Origin: Symsagittifera roscoffensis
Taxonomy: Eukaryota > Xenacoelomorpha > Acoela > Convolutidae
Assembly (NCBI RefSeq): GCF_963678635.1
Contig: NC_087067.1
Span: 43,191,829-43,255,828 of the forward strand
Reading direction: 5' to 3'
DNA: 64,000 nucleotides
The notes beneath the pieces are model-generated. The model was given only the letters and a program-made list of their open reading frames with translations. It did no database searches and was not told where the DNA came from. Below are positions 24,535 through 33,435 of this stretch, in pieces. The translations under genes were made by a program, and so were the position numbers. How positions within the stretch are numbered: position 1 is the stretch's first letter; the number at the start of each line of letters is the position of its first letter.

Positions 24535-24985
24535 ACTAGAAAGAGCAGTTCACATTGAAAGAGAAAGTCTGCGGGAAGAAATAAACCGCAACAGACAAGA
24601 AGTTGGCAGGAGCGAAAAACGCTTGAAAGAAAGAACGGACGAACATATGACGAGGAACTTGTCGCGAATGACCAGAGAGGCGGAACAGCGAGAGTTACGC
24701 TTAAGAGACGACATGGAGAGGTTAAGAATTCAGCAAGAGCAGTCTCTTGGGACTCTTGACACAAAGATAGACGCCATGATGGAGAGGCGAACTCAGGCTA
24801 TCATGGATAGGTTGGACGGGCTACTAAGCAGCAAGAGTGGACCAAAAGAAGGAGAGCCGAACTCGGGAGGTCCCAGCAGGGAACCGAGGGTGAACTTCAA
24901 TGAACATCAAAGGAGGAAGACGTATGGATCCACTAGAGGCAGGGGCAGTTCGTCAGGCTATGCCACAAGGGGTAATGGAGCATGA
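24515..24985 (+). CDS. coiled-coil gag segment
   Basis: The 156-residue frame overlaps the previous one by 20 nt. Residues 1 to about 105 form a highly charged heptad-like stretch (many E, R, L, Q and M) that should be a long coiled coil, as expected for Gag self-assembly. The last 30 residues turn into a G/R/S-rich tail. The frame ends in TGA at 24983-24985 and overlaps the main gag frame by 86 nt in the +1 direction. The G/R/S-rich character appears to continue past this stop in the same frame for some codons, so the stop may be a mutation. Function is inferred from position and composition. Confidence 0.65.
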   Translation: MSIRMSELERAVHIERESLREEINRNRQEVGRSEKRLKERTDEHMTRNLSRMTREAEQRELRLRDDMERLRIQQEQSLGTLDTKIDAMMERRTQAIMDRLDGLLSSKSGPKEGEPNSGGPSREPRVNFNEHQRRKTYGSTRGRGSSSGYATRGNGA

Positions 24986-27647
24986 GGCCCGAACAGTAGA
25001 GCAAGTTCAACGGGGAACAGACGAACCTCTAACGAACGACCAACGCAAAGCAACTGGGAGAAGTGATTCCGGCAACAGGGGGCATGCAAGCCCGAGGAGG
25101 AGTCATGTGGGCCAAGCAGGAAACACTCACGGTGATTCGGATTGCAGGGATGCACCGCACACAGAGCCTTCGACGAGGTGTGAGGACACTCAAGCTGGAC
25201 ACTCAAGGGATGCTACGGCAATGGCCACAGCATTTGAACCCATAAACAGGTCTTTGGAGACATTCCTGACAAGGTTATCTAGAACCAATGAACGCAGTGA
25301 GAAGTCCAGAAGAGTCTTCAAGAAACCAAGATGCTACAAAGACGAATCTGATGGCTGTATTGATACCTGGATAGAGGTAATGAAGTTGCATTTTGAGGAA
25401 GAGGACTTGTCGGAGAGACAGGAATGCAGTGCGCTCACCAGCAACTTGGAAGGGACAGCCCTGAACTGTGTCATGGCCAAGAAGCAATATCAACGTGACA
25501 CTGCTGAAAAAATCTTCGAAATCTTGTTAAACCGTTTCGGATCAGGGGTGCAGGGGCACCAGGCGATGATGCGCTTCGAGAAACGGAGGCAACGAGAAGA
25601 TGAAACCATAGACAAGTTTCTCGATGATTTGGAAATGCTGAGAAGACGCAGCCAACCGGATGAGTCAAACCGAAGGATGAACCTGGCCGTAGCCTCAAAA
25701 TTCATCGATGGCGTGAAAAATGATGAACTTCGTACGATGCTAGCAACGCATTACACACCACTATCAACTAATGCGCCAACACCGGAGGAGTTGAGGCTCA
25801 AATCAAAGAAGTATCTTTTGTTGAAACCTCCTTCGAGATCTGGATATTACAAGAACAATTATCGCAATTTTAACAACGGACCAGCAAACCAAGGGAACAA
25901 TTGGTACAAACCGAGGGATGATATGGACAAGAGACGCTCTTGTGCTAATTGCAGTTCAACAGACCATCATGTGTCAGCATGCCCAGCTTACAAACAAGGC
26001 ATGAAAGCAATAGGCTTTAGCCTCGAGGACGAAGATGCGTCAGAGTTGGACCATGAGGATTTCATGAGAGGAGTAATTGCGAAATTCGGCCCGAGATGTT
26101 TCTTTTGCAACTTGGAAGGTCATTTTAAATCAGATTGTCCGCAATTCTGGGATGCAGTGGCAGACATCAAGCATCCAAGACATGAAGAAGCTTTGTCAGG
26201 AGTGAAAGCCAGCAAGGCTCGACTTTTGAGTGAAGCGGAGGCACGCAGAAAGGATAAACCTCAAGAGCTGGCGGCAAAGAAGATGCAAGCGGTAACAGAG
26301 AAGGCACGTGAGCCGGAACCAGCAACTGCGGCTGACGACTTCAAGATTGATTATAAGGCAGCCGCAAGGGATGCTCTGAATAGAGTACAGCAGGAATTGG
26401 TGACAAAAGAGATCGAACAAAAAGTGAAACTTGAACTGGAAAATGAAAAGCTTCAGGAGAAATTGAATACCTTCGAAGCAACGGAGTTCGAAGAAACGAA
26501 AACACCAAGCAGTTTACACATGAAACTTAAAGTGATCTCCGGTAAGAGGTTCGGCATGGTGCCGCAGGGAAATAAGATACAGTCGATAATCTCAGTGGCT
26601 GGACACCAGGTAATAAGAAATCTGAGTGAACCATCAGAGTTCACTTTAATGCATTTGGACACATATGCAGATTATCTGAGGCAGGTGGAGCCACGCACCG
26701 AGTCGAGAGCTGTGCAAGCACTACTAACGACGGGTGGCCCTCGCACGAAGAAACTTCATGGACGCTACATGGAGGTCTATGGGCCGTATCAAATAATGCT
26801 GAATGTGGATGGAATCAATATCTACACCAGGACTTATATAACAACAGATGATGACCAAATGGGGCAGATCTATTTGGGTGAAGAGGAACTCAAAGTCCGC
26901 AGGATAGGCCATGACGCCATGATGGAACAAGACGCGGTACACATTGGATATGAAGCAGATGTGACAGCACATCTGCTCGACACCAACGGAACAAAAATCG
27001 GAGTCACAGGGCTTCTGGACACAGGAGCGGTGGTGAGTGTGATGCCGATAAAAACCTGGGAAAAGATGGGCTTCACGCGGGAAGATCTGATTCCTACGAA
27101 TCTCCGACTGGCCGCCGCAAATCGAGGAGCTATCTACGTAGCCGGAAGAACACCGATAACGGTCCTTCACATGGGAGGACGAGATCTTTGGATGAGCTTC
27201 CTGGTGGTAGAGAATCTGGACGACGCCGACCAATTCATCTTGGGGAGAGACTTTGTCAGGAATTTTGACGTGATGATTGACTTGAACAACGGTCTAATAC
27301 GGATTAGAAACCCGGACCGAAAGTATGTTAAGAGACCAATTAATAGGATAATAACAGACGAAAATAAGGTACCAGTTTTTTTGGATAGAAAAGTAAAATT
27401 ACAACCAGGACAAGCTGTAGTAGCAATCTTTAGAATGAGAAATTTAAATTTGTTAAGTGATAGTAAACAGGTTTGCTTAGTACCGAATCCAAATAGTCAG
27501 AGTTCGGTGATTTTTGGCCGGAGCTTCTCGGTAACGCGAAACGGACTGTGTGTCAGTGTGTTGTTGAACACACTGGACACCACGGTTTCAATCCAGCGTG
27601 GAAAGAAGCTTGGCTACGCTTTGCCGATTAGGACTGACTATGAGTAG
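24900..27647 (+). CDS. gag-pro: Gag (capsid, nucleocapsid) and aspartic protease polyprotein
   Basis: 915 codons from ATG 24900. A helical capsid-like region (about residues 110-310) contains WIEVMKLHFEEED and MRFEKRRQREDETIDKF, as in Ty3/gypsy Gag. Two CX2CX4HX4C zinc knuckles follow at residues 348-361 and 400-413, then a charged helical linker. A retropepsin domain has its catalytic triad LLDTGAVVS with Asp at residue 707 and a downstream FILGRDF motif near residue 780. Gag and protease are in one frame. The frame ends at TAG 27645-27647, while coding continues in the same frame beyond it. The stop is either a readthrough site or a nonsense change. The first 60-100 residues may be out of frame relative to the ancestral protein. 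Confidence 0.88.
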   Translation: MNIKGGRRMDPLEAGAVRQAMPQGVMEHEARTVEQVQRGTDEPLTNDQRKATGRSDSGNRGHASPRRSHVGQAGNTHGDSDCRDAPHTEPSTRCEDTQAGHSRDATAMATAFEPINRSLETFLTRLSRTNERSEKSRRVFKKPRCYKDESDGCIDTWIEVMKLHFEEEDLSERQECSALTSNLEGTALNCVMAKKQYQRDTAEKIFEILLNRFGSGVQGHQAMMRFEKRRQREDETIDKFLDDLEMLRRRSQPDESNRRMNLAVASKFIDGVKNDELRTMLATHYTPLSTNAPTPEELRLKSKKYLLLKPPSRSGYYKNNYRNFNNGPANQGNNWYKPRDDMDKRRSCANCSSTDHHVSACPAYKQGMKAIGFSLEDEDASELDHEDFMRGVIAKFGPRCFFCNLEGHFKSDCPQFWDAVADIKHPRHEEALSGVKASKARLLSEAEARRKDKPQELAAKKMQAVTEKAREPEPATAADDFKIDYKAAARDALNRVQQELVTKEIEQKVKLELENEKLQEKLNTFEATEFEETKTPSSLHMKLKVISGKRFGMVPQGNKIQSIISVAGHQVIRNLSEPSEFTLMHLDTYADYLRQVEPRTESRAVQALLTTGGPRTKKLHGRYMEVYGPYQIMLNVDGINIYTRTYITTDDDQMGQIYLGEEELKVRRIGHDAMMEQDAVHIGYEADVTAHLLDTNGTKIGVTGLLDTGAVVSVMPIKTWEKMGFTREDLIPTNLRLAAANRGAIYVAGRTPITVLHMGGRDLWMSFLVVENLDDADQFILGRDFVRNFDVMIDLNNGLIRIRNPDRKYVKRPINRIITDENKVPVFLDRKVKLQPGQAVVAIFRMRNLNLLSDSKQVCLVPNPNSQSSVIFGRSFSVTRNGLCVSVLLNTLDTTVSIQRGKKLGYALPIRTDYE

Positions 27648-28187
27648 ACACCAAACTTGAAGAAATATAGTGTGAAAGACTGTCCTTATCATGCCAATAA
27701 AGATAAAATTTTAAAGAGGATTAATGAATTAAAATCTATTCATAAATTGTTTTCAATGAAATCCGAAACGGACGACGGCTTATCAAGCTGCTCGAATTTT
27801 CCGGAACGCCCCTCGTCATATGAATTAGAATCTGACAAACCGATTTTGCCAGAGATAGAACATTTAAAAGGGAAAATAGGTGAGGGAGACTTCGAAAAAT
27901 TGCGGCACCTCCTAAATCGGAACGCTGATGTTTTTTCAAAACATAAGGCGGACATCGGTTGCTGTAGTTTCGTCGAACACGAAATCGAACTAGAAGAGGG
28001 CGCCGTTCCCCATAGGGAAGGCGCAAGGCGAATGACGCCACATAAATCGGAAGCGTGCCGAGCGGAAATAGAAATGTTGCTTGAATACGACATGATAGAA
28101 CCCTCGAAATCGCCGTGGGCTTGCGGGGTAGTAATGGCGAAAAAGAAAGGGGGCAGCTTAGATTTTGTTGCGACTTTCGTTACTTGA
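27648..28187 (+). CDS. pol: protease-RT linker and N-terminus of reverse transcriptase
   Basis: It runs in the same frame as gag-pro, straight on from the TAG at 27645, and has no ATG near its beginning, so it is not an independent gene. It carries the usual RT approach region: a VEHEIEL block, then EMLLEYDMIEPSKSPWACGVVMAKKKGG, which is the first conserved Ty3/gypsy RT block. The frame is then lost and stops at TGA 28185-28187. The conserved block continues at once in the -1 frame, so a single-base change lies at about 28150-28170. The AAAAAGAAAGGGGG run there could also be a slippery site, but the break is inside the RT core, where programmed shifts are not expected. Confidence 0.8.
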   Translation, partial: TPNLKKYSVKDCPYHANKDKILKRINELKSIHKLFSMKSETDDGLSSCSNFPERPSSYELESDKPILPEIEHLKGKIGEGDFEKLRHLLNRNADVFSKHKADIGCCSFVEHEIELEEGAVPHREGARRMTPHKSEACRAEIEMLLEYDMIEPSKSPWACGVVMAKKKGGSLDFVATFVT

Positions 28188-29290
28188 ACGCGGTAACGAT
28201 AAAAGATGCGTACCCGATACCGCGAATAGACGAGAGCCTATCTAAGCTTGGTGATGCCAAATTCTTCACCACATTGGACTTAGGTTCTGCCTTCTGGCAG
28301 GTCCCTCTGCGAAAGAAGGACAGAGAGAAAACCGGATTCGCGTGCGAATTGGGATTGTACCAGTGGAAGAGGATGCCCTTCACTTTTCAAAGACTGATGG
28401 CTCAGGCTTTGACGAAGGTGACCAAGAAGTACGGTAATCTCGTGATGTGTTACGTGGATGACGTAGTCATAGCGACACCGACCCTGGAAGACCACATTGA
28501 TAGGCTCGATGAGGTCTTTGGATGCATGAAAAGAGCAGTATTAAAGTGCAAACCATCGAAATGTGAAATCCTTAGGGACTCGATTAAGTACCTAGGAAGA
28601 ATGGTGGATAGGCATGGTGTGAGGCCGGACCCGGAAGCAGTGGAAGCAGTGTTGACATGGAAAGCTCCCACAACGGACACACAGCTCATGAGCTTCCTAG
28701 GGTTTGCCAATTACTACCGAGAATTCATTAAGGGATATGCGGACAAGGTGTATCCGATGCAGAAGCTGATGCGCAACAAAGGGAAGAAGTTCGAATGGAA
28801 CGATGAGGCACAAGTTGCTTTCGAGAACATAAAGCGGGAACTGTGCGAAGCGCCAGTGCTGGGCATGCCTACAGAAAAGGGCATGTATGTTCTCGACACA
28901 GACGCATCGGTGGTGGCCATCTCAGGAATCTTGCATCAAGAGCAAGAATGGAACGGAAGAAAAGTTCTCCGTCCCATTGCATACGGCAGCAAAGTCTTGA
29001 GTGACACAGAGATGAAATATGGCGCACCAAAAGCAGAAATGTTTGCAGTAGTCACCTTCGTGGAGAAGTACCGTGCATACTTGGGGAGCGCTCCCTTCAA
29101 GTTACGCGTGGACAACAGAGCATTATCCTGGTTGAAGACCTACTCGATGGATCAGAGTTATATTGGTAGATGGATAGTAAGATTGGATGGCTACCATATG
29201 ATAATCGAACATAGGATGCGTGATAAACACCAGAATGCTGACAGCCTCAGCAAGAAAACTGAGTTCTATGAAAGATTGGAGCAGAAGTAG
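28115..29290 (+). CDS. pol: reverse transcriptase core and RNase H
   Basis: True RT sequence starts at about 28160 with LRFCCDFRYLN. Motif A TTLDLGSAFWQ has its Asp at 28277. The polymerase YVDD box is at 28451-28462. Thumb text SFLGFANYYREFI follows near 28690. RNase H has its acidic residues in VLDTDAS (28895), AEMFAVV (Glu 29036) and VDNRALSW (29111), and ends HQNADSLS (29228-29251). Between MPF and TFQRLM at 28381 the well-conserved FGL/N-x-P loop expected of Ty3/gypsy RTs is missing in frame, so this RT is probably inactive. The frame ends at TAG 29288-29290, and the next frame continues in phase without an ATG. Confidence 0.88.
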   Translation: MGLRGSNGEKERGQLRFCCDFRYLNAVTIKDAYPIPRIDESLSKLGDAKFFTTLDLGSAFWQVPLRKKDREKTGFACELGLYQWKRMPFTFQRLMAQALTKVTKKYGNLVMCYVDDVVIATPTLEDHIDRLDEVFGCMKRAVLKCKPSKCEILRDSIKYLGRMVDRHGVRPDPEAVEAVLTWKAPTTDTQLMSFLGFANYYREFIKGYADKVYPMQKLMRNKGKKFEWNDEAQVAFENIKRELCEAPVLGMPTEKGMYVLDTDASVVAISGILHQEQEWNGRKVLRPIAYGSKVLSDTEMKYGAPKAEMFAVVTFVEKYRAYLGSAPFKLRVDNRALSWLKTYSMDQSYIGRWIVRLDGYHMIIEHRMRDKHQNADSLSKKTEFYERLEQK

Positions 29291-32200
29291 GCCAATCAGG
29301 CGGAAATAAAGGAGGGATTCTCGTTTCTGGACAAAGAAAGTTATGAAGCGCTTCCCTTAACGAGATGGTTGGATAAGTCTGGACATCCAATTCCAGGGCA
29401 CCCAGAGTTACCTGTAGAGAAAGCAGCCGAGATAAAGATCCTGTCCAAGGAGGACCCGGTCCCCTTGGATCTGTTGCTGCGCTCGAACCTGGTCCAGCAA
29501 GAACTCTCTCGCATGAATATAAACAGCCTCTCATTATTGGATAAAACGGTGCAAGTCACACCACAAGTGATGCGGATGCTAGGTGGATTGTTAGAAAGAG
29601 AAGTGACCAGAGATGACCCCGAGTGGACAGCTGCAGTGGCATCGCTAACAGTCAGTGAGAAAATGAAGACCATGCCGTCCAGACGACAGCACGAAGAGAA
29701 TGAGAGGGATTGTAGGACAATAGTTCAGCAACTAGTATCCTCAATACCCCAAGAGATTTTAACCAGTACTTCTTACGGACAGAAAGAACAGGGAAGCAGC
29801 AAGCGAAAGAAAACCGTCACCTTCGTGGACCAGGATAAGGAAGGTAAAAAGGTAGAACAAAATCTGCTGCAGGACTATTTGTCCGGGGAGACGGATGATG
29901 AGAAGAACCAGCGATCACAAGATCAACACCCGGGACAAGGAAATTTGTCCGGGGAGTCTGAGATAGACGAGAAAATTCCTGATGAGAAACAGGACCTAGA
30001 GAACAAGGTTTTGTCAGGGGAGTTCAGATGGATGCAAAGAAAGCACAGACATGATCTGGAGGAGCGTGCAGTCTCCAGCACAACCTCGTCGACGGAAGAT
30101 AATTCAGGAAGCTCAGGAATGGACACCTATACAGACAGGAATTCGAGCTCGGGATCGGAACTGTCAGAACTAGCGATACACACGCTACTAGTGGAAACTC
30201 TGGCAAGGGACCTGGACAGAGAGGTGTATCAGGATCCTGACAGCGATCGCTACCTTATACCAAGCGAAAGAGTCTTTGACAACGCAGCGGATGACTTAGA
30301 AACGATAGCGGTATCGAAACGTTCGATAAGCCTGTTGCCGCAGAAAGAGGTAGTCAGGACTGATCTTCAGCCGTTTGAACAAGAAACACAACCGTTGGCG
30401 AAGATTTGGTGCGTTAAGATGGAAGAAGACACACATCAGCCCAACGAGCTGAATAGTCAGATGAGGGATATGAAGACATACTTGAAGGCGAGATACAGAC
30501 TCTCGGACCTTCTAAGAGCGCAGAGAAATGATCGCATGACAAGCAACCTGAAAAGGTGGATCGAGAATGGTTCTCCGGATAAAGGGGACCTCGAGGAGGA
30601 TAGTTATCGCATCCTGAGACAATACTTCATGCAGAAGGAAGGGAGGTTATATTTGAACAAGGACGGGATCGTGGCTTGCAAAAGAAGAGAGGAAGACAGA
30701 GTCCTATACATCGACAAAGTATATCAGAGGATCCTGAAGCGCTTTGAGTGGCCTGGGATGAAAAAGGCATGCGAGAAATGGGTAACAGCATGTCTGTCAT
30801 GCCAACAGGTCAAGGATCCAAGGAAGTTGCGATTTCCTTTACAATCGATCGAGTTGTCTGAATTCAACGAGGTGGTGCAGATAGATCACCAAAAGATATG
30901 CATGACAGACAATGGTTATAATCAGGTGCTGGTCATGATAGATCATTTCACGAAGTATGCAGAGGCCGTGCCCTGCATAACTGCCTCGGCGGAAGAGACA
31001 TGCGACCACCTGATCAATACGTGGATAGCAAGACATGGTTGTCCGATGACGTTTCAATCGGATAATGGAACAGCTTTCGTAGGAGAGCTTACGAAAGAGC
31101 TTATGAGACGCTCACAGGTTGCTCAGGCTCACTCCACGACATACCACCCTCAGACGAATGGCTTAGTGGAAAGACAGAACAGGACGTTAGTGTCGATGCT
31201 GAGAGTATATTGTTCCAGGTACATGACTGATTGGGACAGATACCTTCCACAGGTGATGGGAGCATATAATAGCACGCAACACTCCACCACTGGAGTCAGT
31301 CCACACATGATGCTAAGTGGACACGAAAAGTCTTTACCCTTAACCTTCTTCTACCCAGAATATGAGGGAAAGAAAACGTCCCCACAGGTCTACGTGAGGG
31401 ATGTGATCAGACGCCAACAGGAGCTGAACGATTTGTGTAGACGAAACACTCAGCAGGCACAGGCAAGGCAGAGGAAAAAATTCGACAAGAAAACAGCTGG
31501 TGCAAAGGCTTACTCGGTGGGAGACTACGTACAGGTATTCCAGAACGTTATACCACCGAAAGGGACAAAAAAACTCCTAAAAAAATGGAGGGGACCCTTC
31601 ATGATTACAGAGGTGCATCAGGAGGGACGCTTTTATAGACTGAGTACTGGCCGAGCCGCACACTACGAGAATATAAAGCCACACAATCCATCGACAGAAG
31701 ACTGGTGTATACCTGCAGACATGGAAGAAGGGGATTATCTGATGATGGGTCCTGCTTGTGAGGTCAATGAAAAAGGCACCAGGGAGAAGAACGATGGAAA
31801 CGAAGTCGTAGAGGAAGGTACGGATACACCGCTGGACCTGGATCCAAACGAACAGATCGAAGCGGACGATGAAACCTTACCCTACGCAGAGGAAGAGTGG
31901 CAGGATCCCGAACAGACAGAGGTTCCCAAGAACTTGGAACCAGATATTCCGTTCACGATGCAGACTCGTCAGAAGGACGGGACGAGACCAAGAAAGAAAT
32001 ACAATCCTTACGGTGACGACTTTGTAGTGGATAGGATAGATCTAAAGAAAACAGTAGAGGAAGTAGTGGGTCTAGAGGAAATAACTGTGTCACAAGACAT
32101 TGACATAGTCGATGATCACGACGATGAGTGGGTTGACGACTGGTCGAAACCCGAGGTAGAATTCGACGACGAGCAACAGCAGTCATATGAACCTGACTTG

Positions 32201-32743
32201 ACGAACCTGCGTGTCTTAGAGTGGCTGAATGAAACGACCTCAGATCCAGAGGAGACCAGCGTCACGATTCAAGACGTAGATCGTGAAAGCATGAAATACA
32301 TCAAGACCGAACGAGATGATCCTTCCTGGGCTGCCCAGGAAGGACGACTACTCATTCCAGCTTCTAACCTCGACTTGATACCCGGTATGCGATCGACGGG
32401 GACGTCGATGGATATTTTTGTCCGGGGAGTGGGGGTAGGACTTACCCACACTGAAAACTTGATAATAAGAAAATTAAGAATAGCAAGAGAAACAGGAGAC
32501 TTAGAAGCAGAAACAGGCGAAGAGCCTAAGAAACCTGACATAGGCAGGGTAGTTGAGTCATATTTTAACTTACCAAATGAATATTCAAGTTACATAATAC
32601 TAACAGACAGTGATTTCATACTCACAAACAGAACATGTGCGATAGCAATCACAGCAGACATGAGTTTTAGGACAGCGTTAGCGGCAGATTTAAGAGAGAA
32701 TACAAAAACGTGGAATTCCTTTGGAAGCAAAGACCAGGGATAG
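29291..32743 (+). CDS. pol: integrase with GPY/F tail, then acidic linker and start of the macro domain
   Basis: It runs in phase with RT and is separated from it only by the TAG at 29288. The first 350 codons are a charged spacer with a triplicated L-S-G-E-like element. The zinc domain shows RFEWPGM and CLSCQQ (Cys at 30791), but the upstream His pair is absent, as if a short piece near 30710 were deleted. The catalytic triad is intact: Asp 30884 (QIDHQK), Asp 31061 (SDNGTAF) and Glu 31169 (LVERQNR), with the usual 35 residues between the last two. KKWRGPFMI near 31580 is the GPY/F module. A long acidic region follows. From about 32560 the text enters a macro domain, cut by a -1 frame change near 32695; the frame stops at 32741-32743. 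Confidence 0.88.
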   Translation, partial: ANQAEIKEGFSFLDKESYEALPLTRWLDKSGHPIPGHPELPVEKAAEIKILSKEDPVPLDLLLRSNLVQQELSRMNINSLSLLDKTVQVTPQVMRMLGGLLEREVTRDDPEWTAAVASLTVSEKMKTMPSRRQHEENERDCRTIVQQLVSSIPQEILTSTSYGQKEQGSSKRKKTVTFVDQDKEGKKVEQNLLQDYLSGETDDEKNQRSQDQHPGQGNLSGESEIDEKIPDEKQDLENKVLSGEFRWMQRKHRHDLEERAVSSTTSSTEDNSGSSGMDTYTDRNSSSGSELSELAIHTLLVETLARDLDREVYQDPDSDRYLIPSERVFDNAADDLETIAVSKRSISLLPQKEVVRTDLQPFEQETQPLAKIWCVKMEEDTHQPNELNSQMRDMKTYLKARYRLSDLLRAQRNDRMTSNLKRWIENGSPDKGDLEEDSYRILRQYFMQKEGRLYLNKDGIVACKRREEDRVLYIDKVYQRILKRFEWPGMKKACEKWVTACLSCQQVKDPRKLRFPLQSIELSEFNEVVQIDHQKICMTDNGYNQVLVMIDHFTKYAEAVPCITASAEETCDHLINTWIARHGCPMTFQSDNGTAFVGELTKELMRRSQVAQAHSTTYHPQTNGLVERQNRTLVSMLRVYCSRYMTDWDRYLPQVMGAYNSTQHSTTGVSPHMMLSGHEKSLPLTFFYPEYEGKKTSPQVYVRDVIRRQQELNDLCRRNTQQAQARQRKKFDKKTAGAKAYSVGDYVQVFQNVIPPKGTKKLLKKWRGPFMITEVHQEGRFYRLSTGRAAHYENIKPHNPSTEDWCIPADMEEGDYLMMGPACEVNEKGTREKNDGNEVVEEGTDTPLDLDPNEQIEADDETLPYAEEEWQDPEQTEVPKNLEPDIPFTMQTRQKDGTRPRKKYNPYGDDFVVDRIDLKKTVEEVVGLEEITVSQDIDIVDDHDDEWVDDWSKPEVEFDDEQQQSYEPDLTNLRVLEWLNETTSDPEETSVTIQDVDRESMKYIKTERDDPSWAAQEGRLLIPASNLDLIPGMRSTGTSMDIFVRGVGVGLTHTENLIIRKLRIARETGDLEAETGEEPKKPDIGRVVESYFNLPNEYSSYIILTDSDFILTNRTCAIAITADMSFRTALAADLRENTKTWNSFGSKDQG

Positions 32744-33039
32744 GGGGCGTAGCAGCCTTACCTCCGGCGGTGTCGCAGATACCGGGAAAATACTTATGCT
32801 TCTTGGTAACGAGGGCGACAGAGAAGCAGCACGTGGACCCAGAAAACCTAGTCTTGTCTTTGACGAGGCTGAGGGACTTCCTTGTGGAAATGGACGTGAA
32901 AGAGCTCTTGCTTCCAGTGTACGATCCAAACAGAGGAAGATTGCATCCTCGGGAATTGTACGCGCTTGTACACGTGATATTCTCTGATACGAACATACAA
33001 GTATATCTACATAAGAAATATTACTTAAGTATAGGCTGA
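32710..33039 (+). CDS. macro domain (ADP-ribose-binding-like), C-terminal part of pol
   Basis: About 109 codons with no ATG near the start; they continue the preceding frame after a one-base shift. The order of elements fits the small TARG1/OARD1-like macro domains: a hydrophobic strand with AIAITADMS in the previous frame (about 32638), then GIGGVAALPPAV, GKYLCFLVTRA, the PENLVLSLTRLRDF helix, KELLLPVYDPNRGRLHP in place of the usual glycine-rich loop, and a final helix and strand. Macro domains bind or remove ADP-ribose. I know of no standard Ty3/gypsy pol that ends in one. The substrate-loop glycines are changed, so binding without hydrolysis is possible. The assignment rests on motif order recalled by eye. 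Confidence 0.6.
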   Translation: MEFLWKQRPGIGGVAALPPAVSQIPGKYLCFLVTRATEKQHVDPENLVLSLTRLRDFLVEMDVKELLLPVYDPNRGRLHPRELYALVHVIFSDTNIQVYLHKKYYLSIG

Positions 33040-33435
33040 GTGATGTGCGAGAGGGTGTTAGGCCAAAGACTAAGTTGTGTGTAATAGGTGATATGTGTGT
33101 TATGTTATGTTATGTGTTAGGTTATTAAGATCATGGGTAAGTAGGGGTTAGTGACCATGAACAACTAAATGACGATCTTGGGAATAGATCCAAAGTTTGG
33201 ACTGTCCAATCTTAGGTCGAATTCCAAAATTTTAGAAACCAATTGATTTTAATAAATTTTAGGATAAATATCTTTTTATCTGAACTGTTTTTAAGCAAAT
33301 TTTAACGATATATGTTAAGGTGAAACTGACAAATGTGACATTCGTGATTGCTTTTCTAGATCCTGATTGATCATTTAAATTACTCACTTGAGTCAAATCA
33401 TCAAATCGAATCAAATCAAACTTGGAAAGAATAGA
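33040..33435 (+). promoter_or_regulatory. intergenic junction between pol and the second gene block
   Basis: About 400 bp without a frame, AT-rich. It holds a short TTATG repeat near 33100. A good splice-acceptor candidate, TTGCTTTTCTAG, ends at 33359, 77 nt before the ATG at 33436. A 15-mer, CAAATGTGACATTCG, at 33330 also occurs in both LTRs (20320 and 43580). A spliced or separately promoted mRNA for the second block is a reasonable inference. Confidence 0.4.

Noticed and set aside
24438-24764. Minus-strand frames opposite gag, pol and the accessory block
   Set aside because: They mirror well-supported plus-strand coding regions and show no independent motifs.
28143-28160. A/G-rich run that looks like a -1 ribosomal slippery site
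   Set aside because: It lies inside the conserved RT core, where no programmed shift is expected, and the nearest match to neighbouring RT text is explained better by one lost base slightly downstream.
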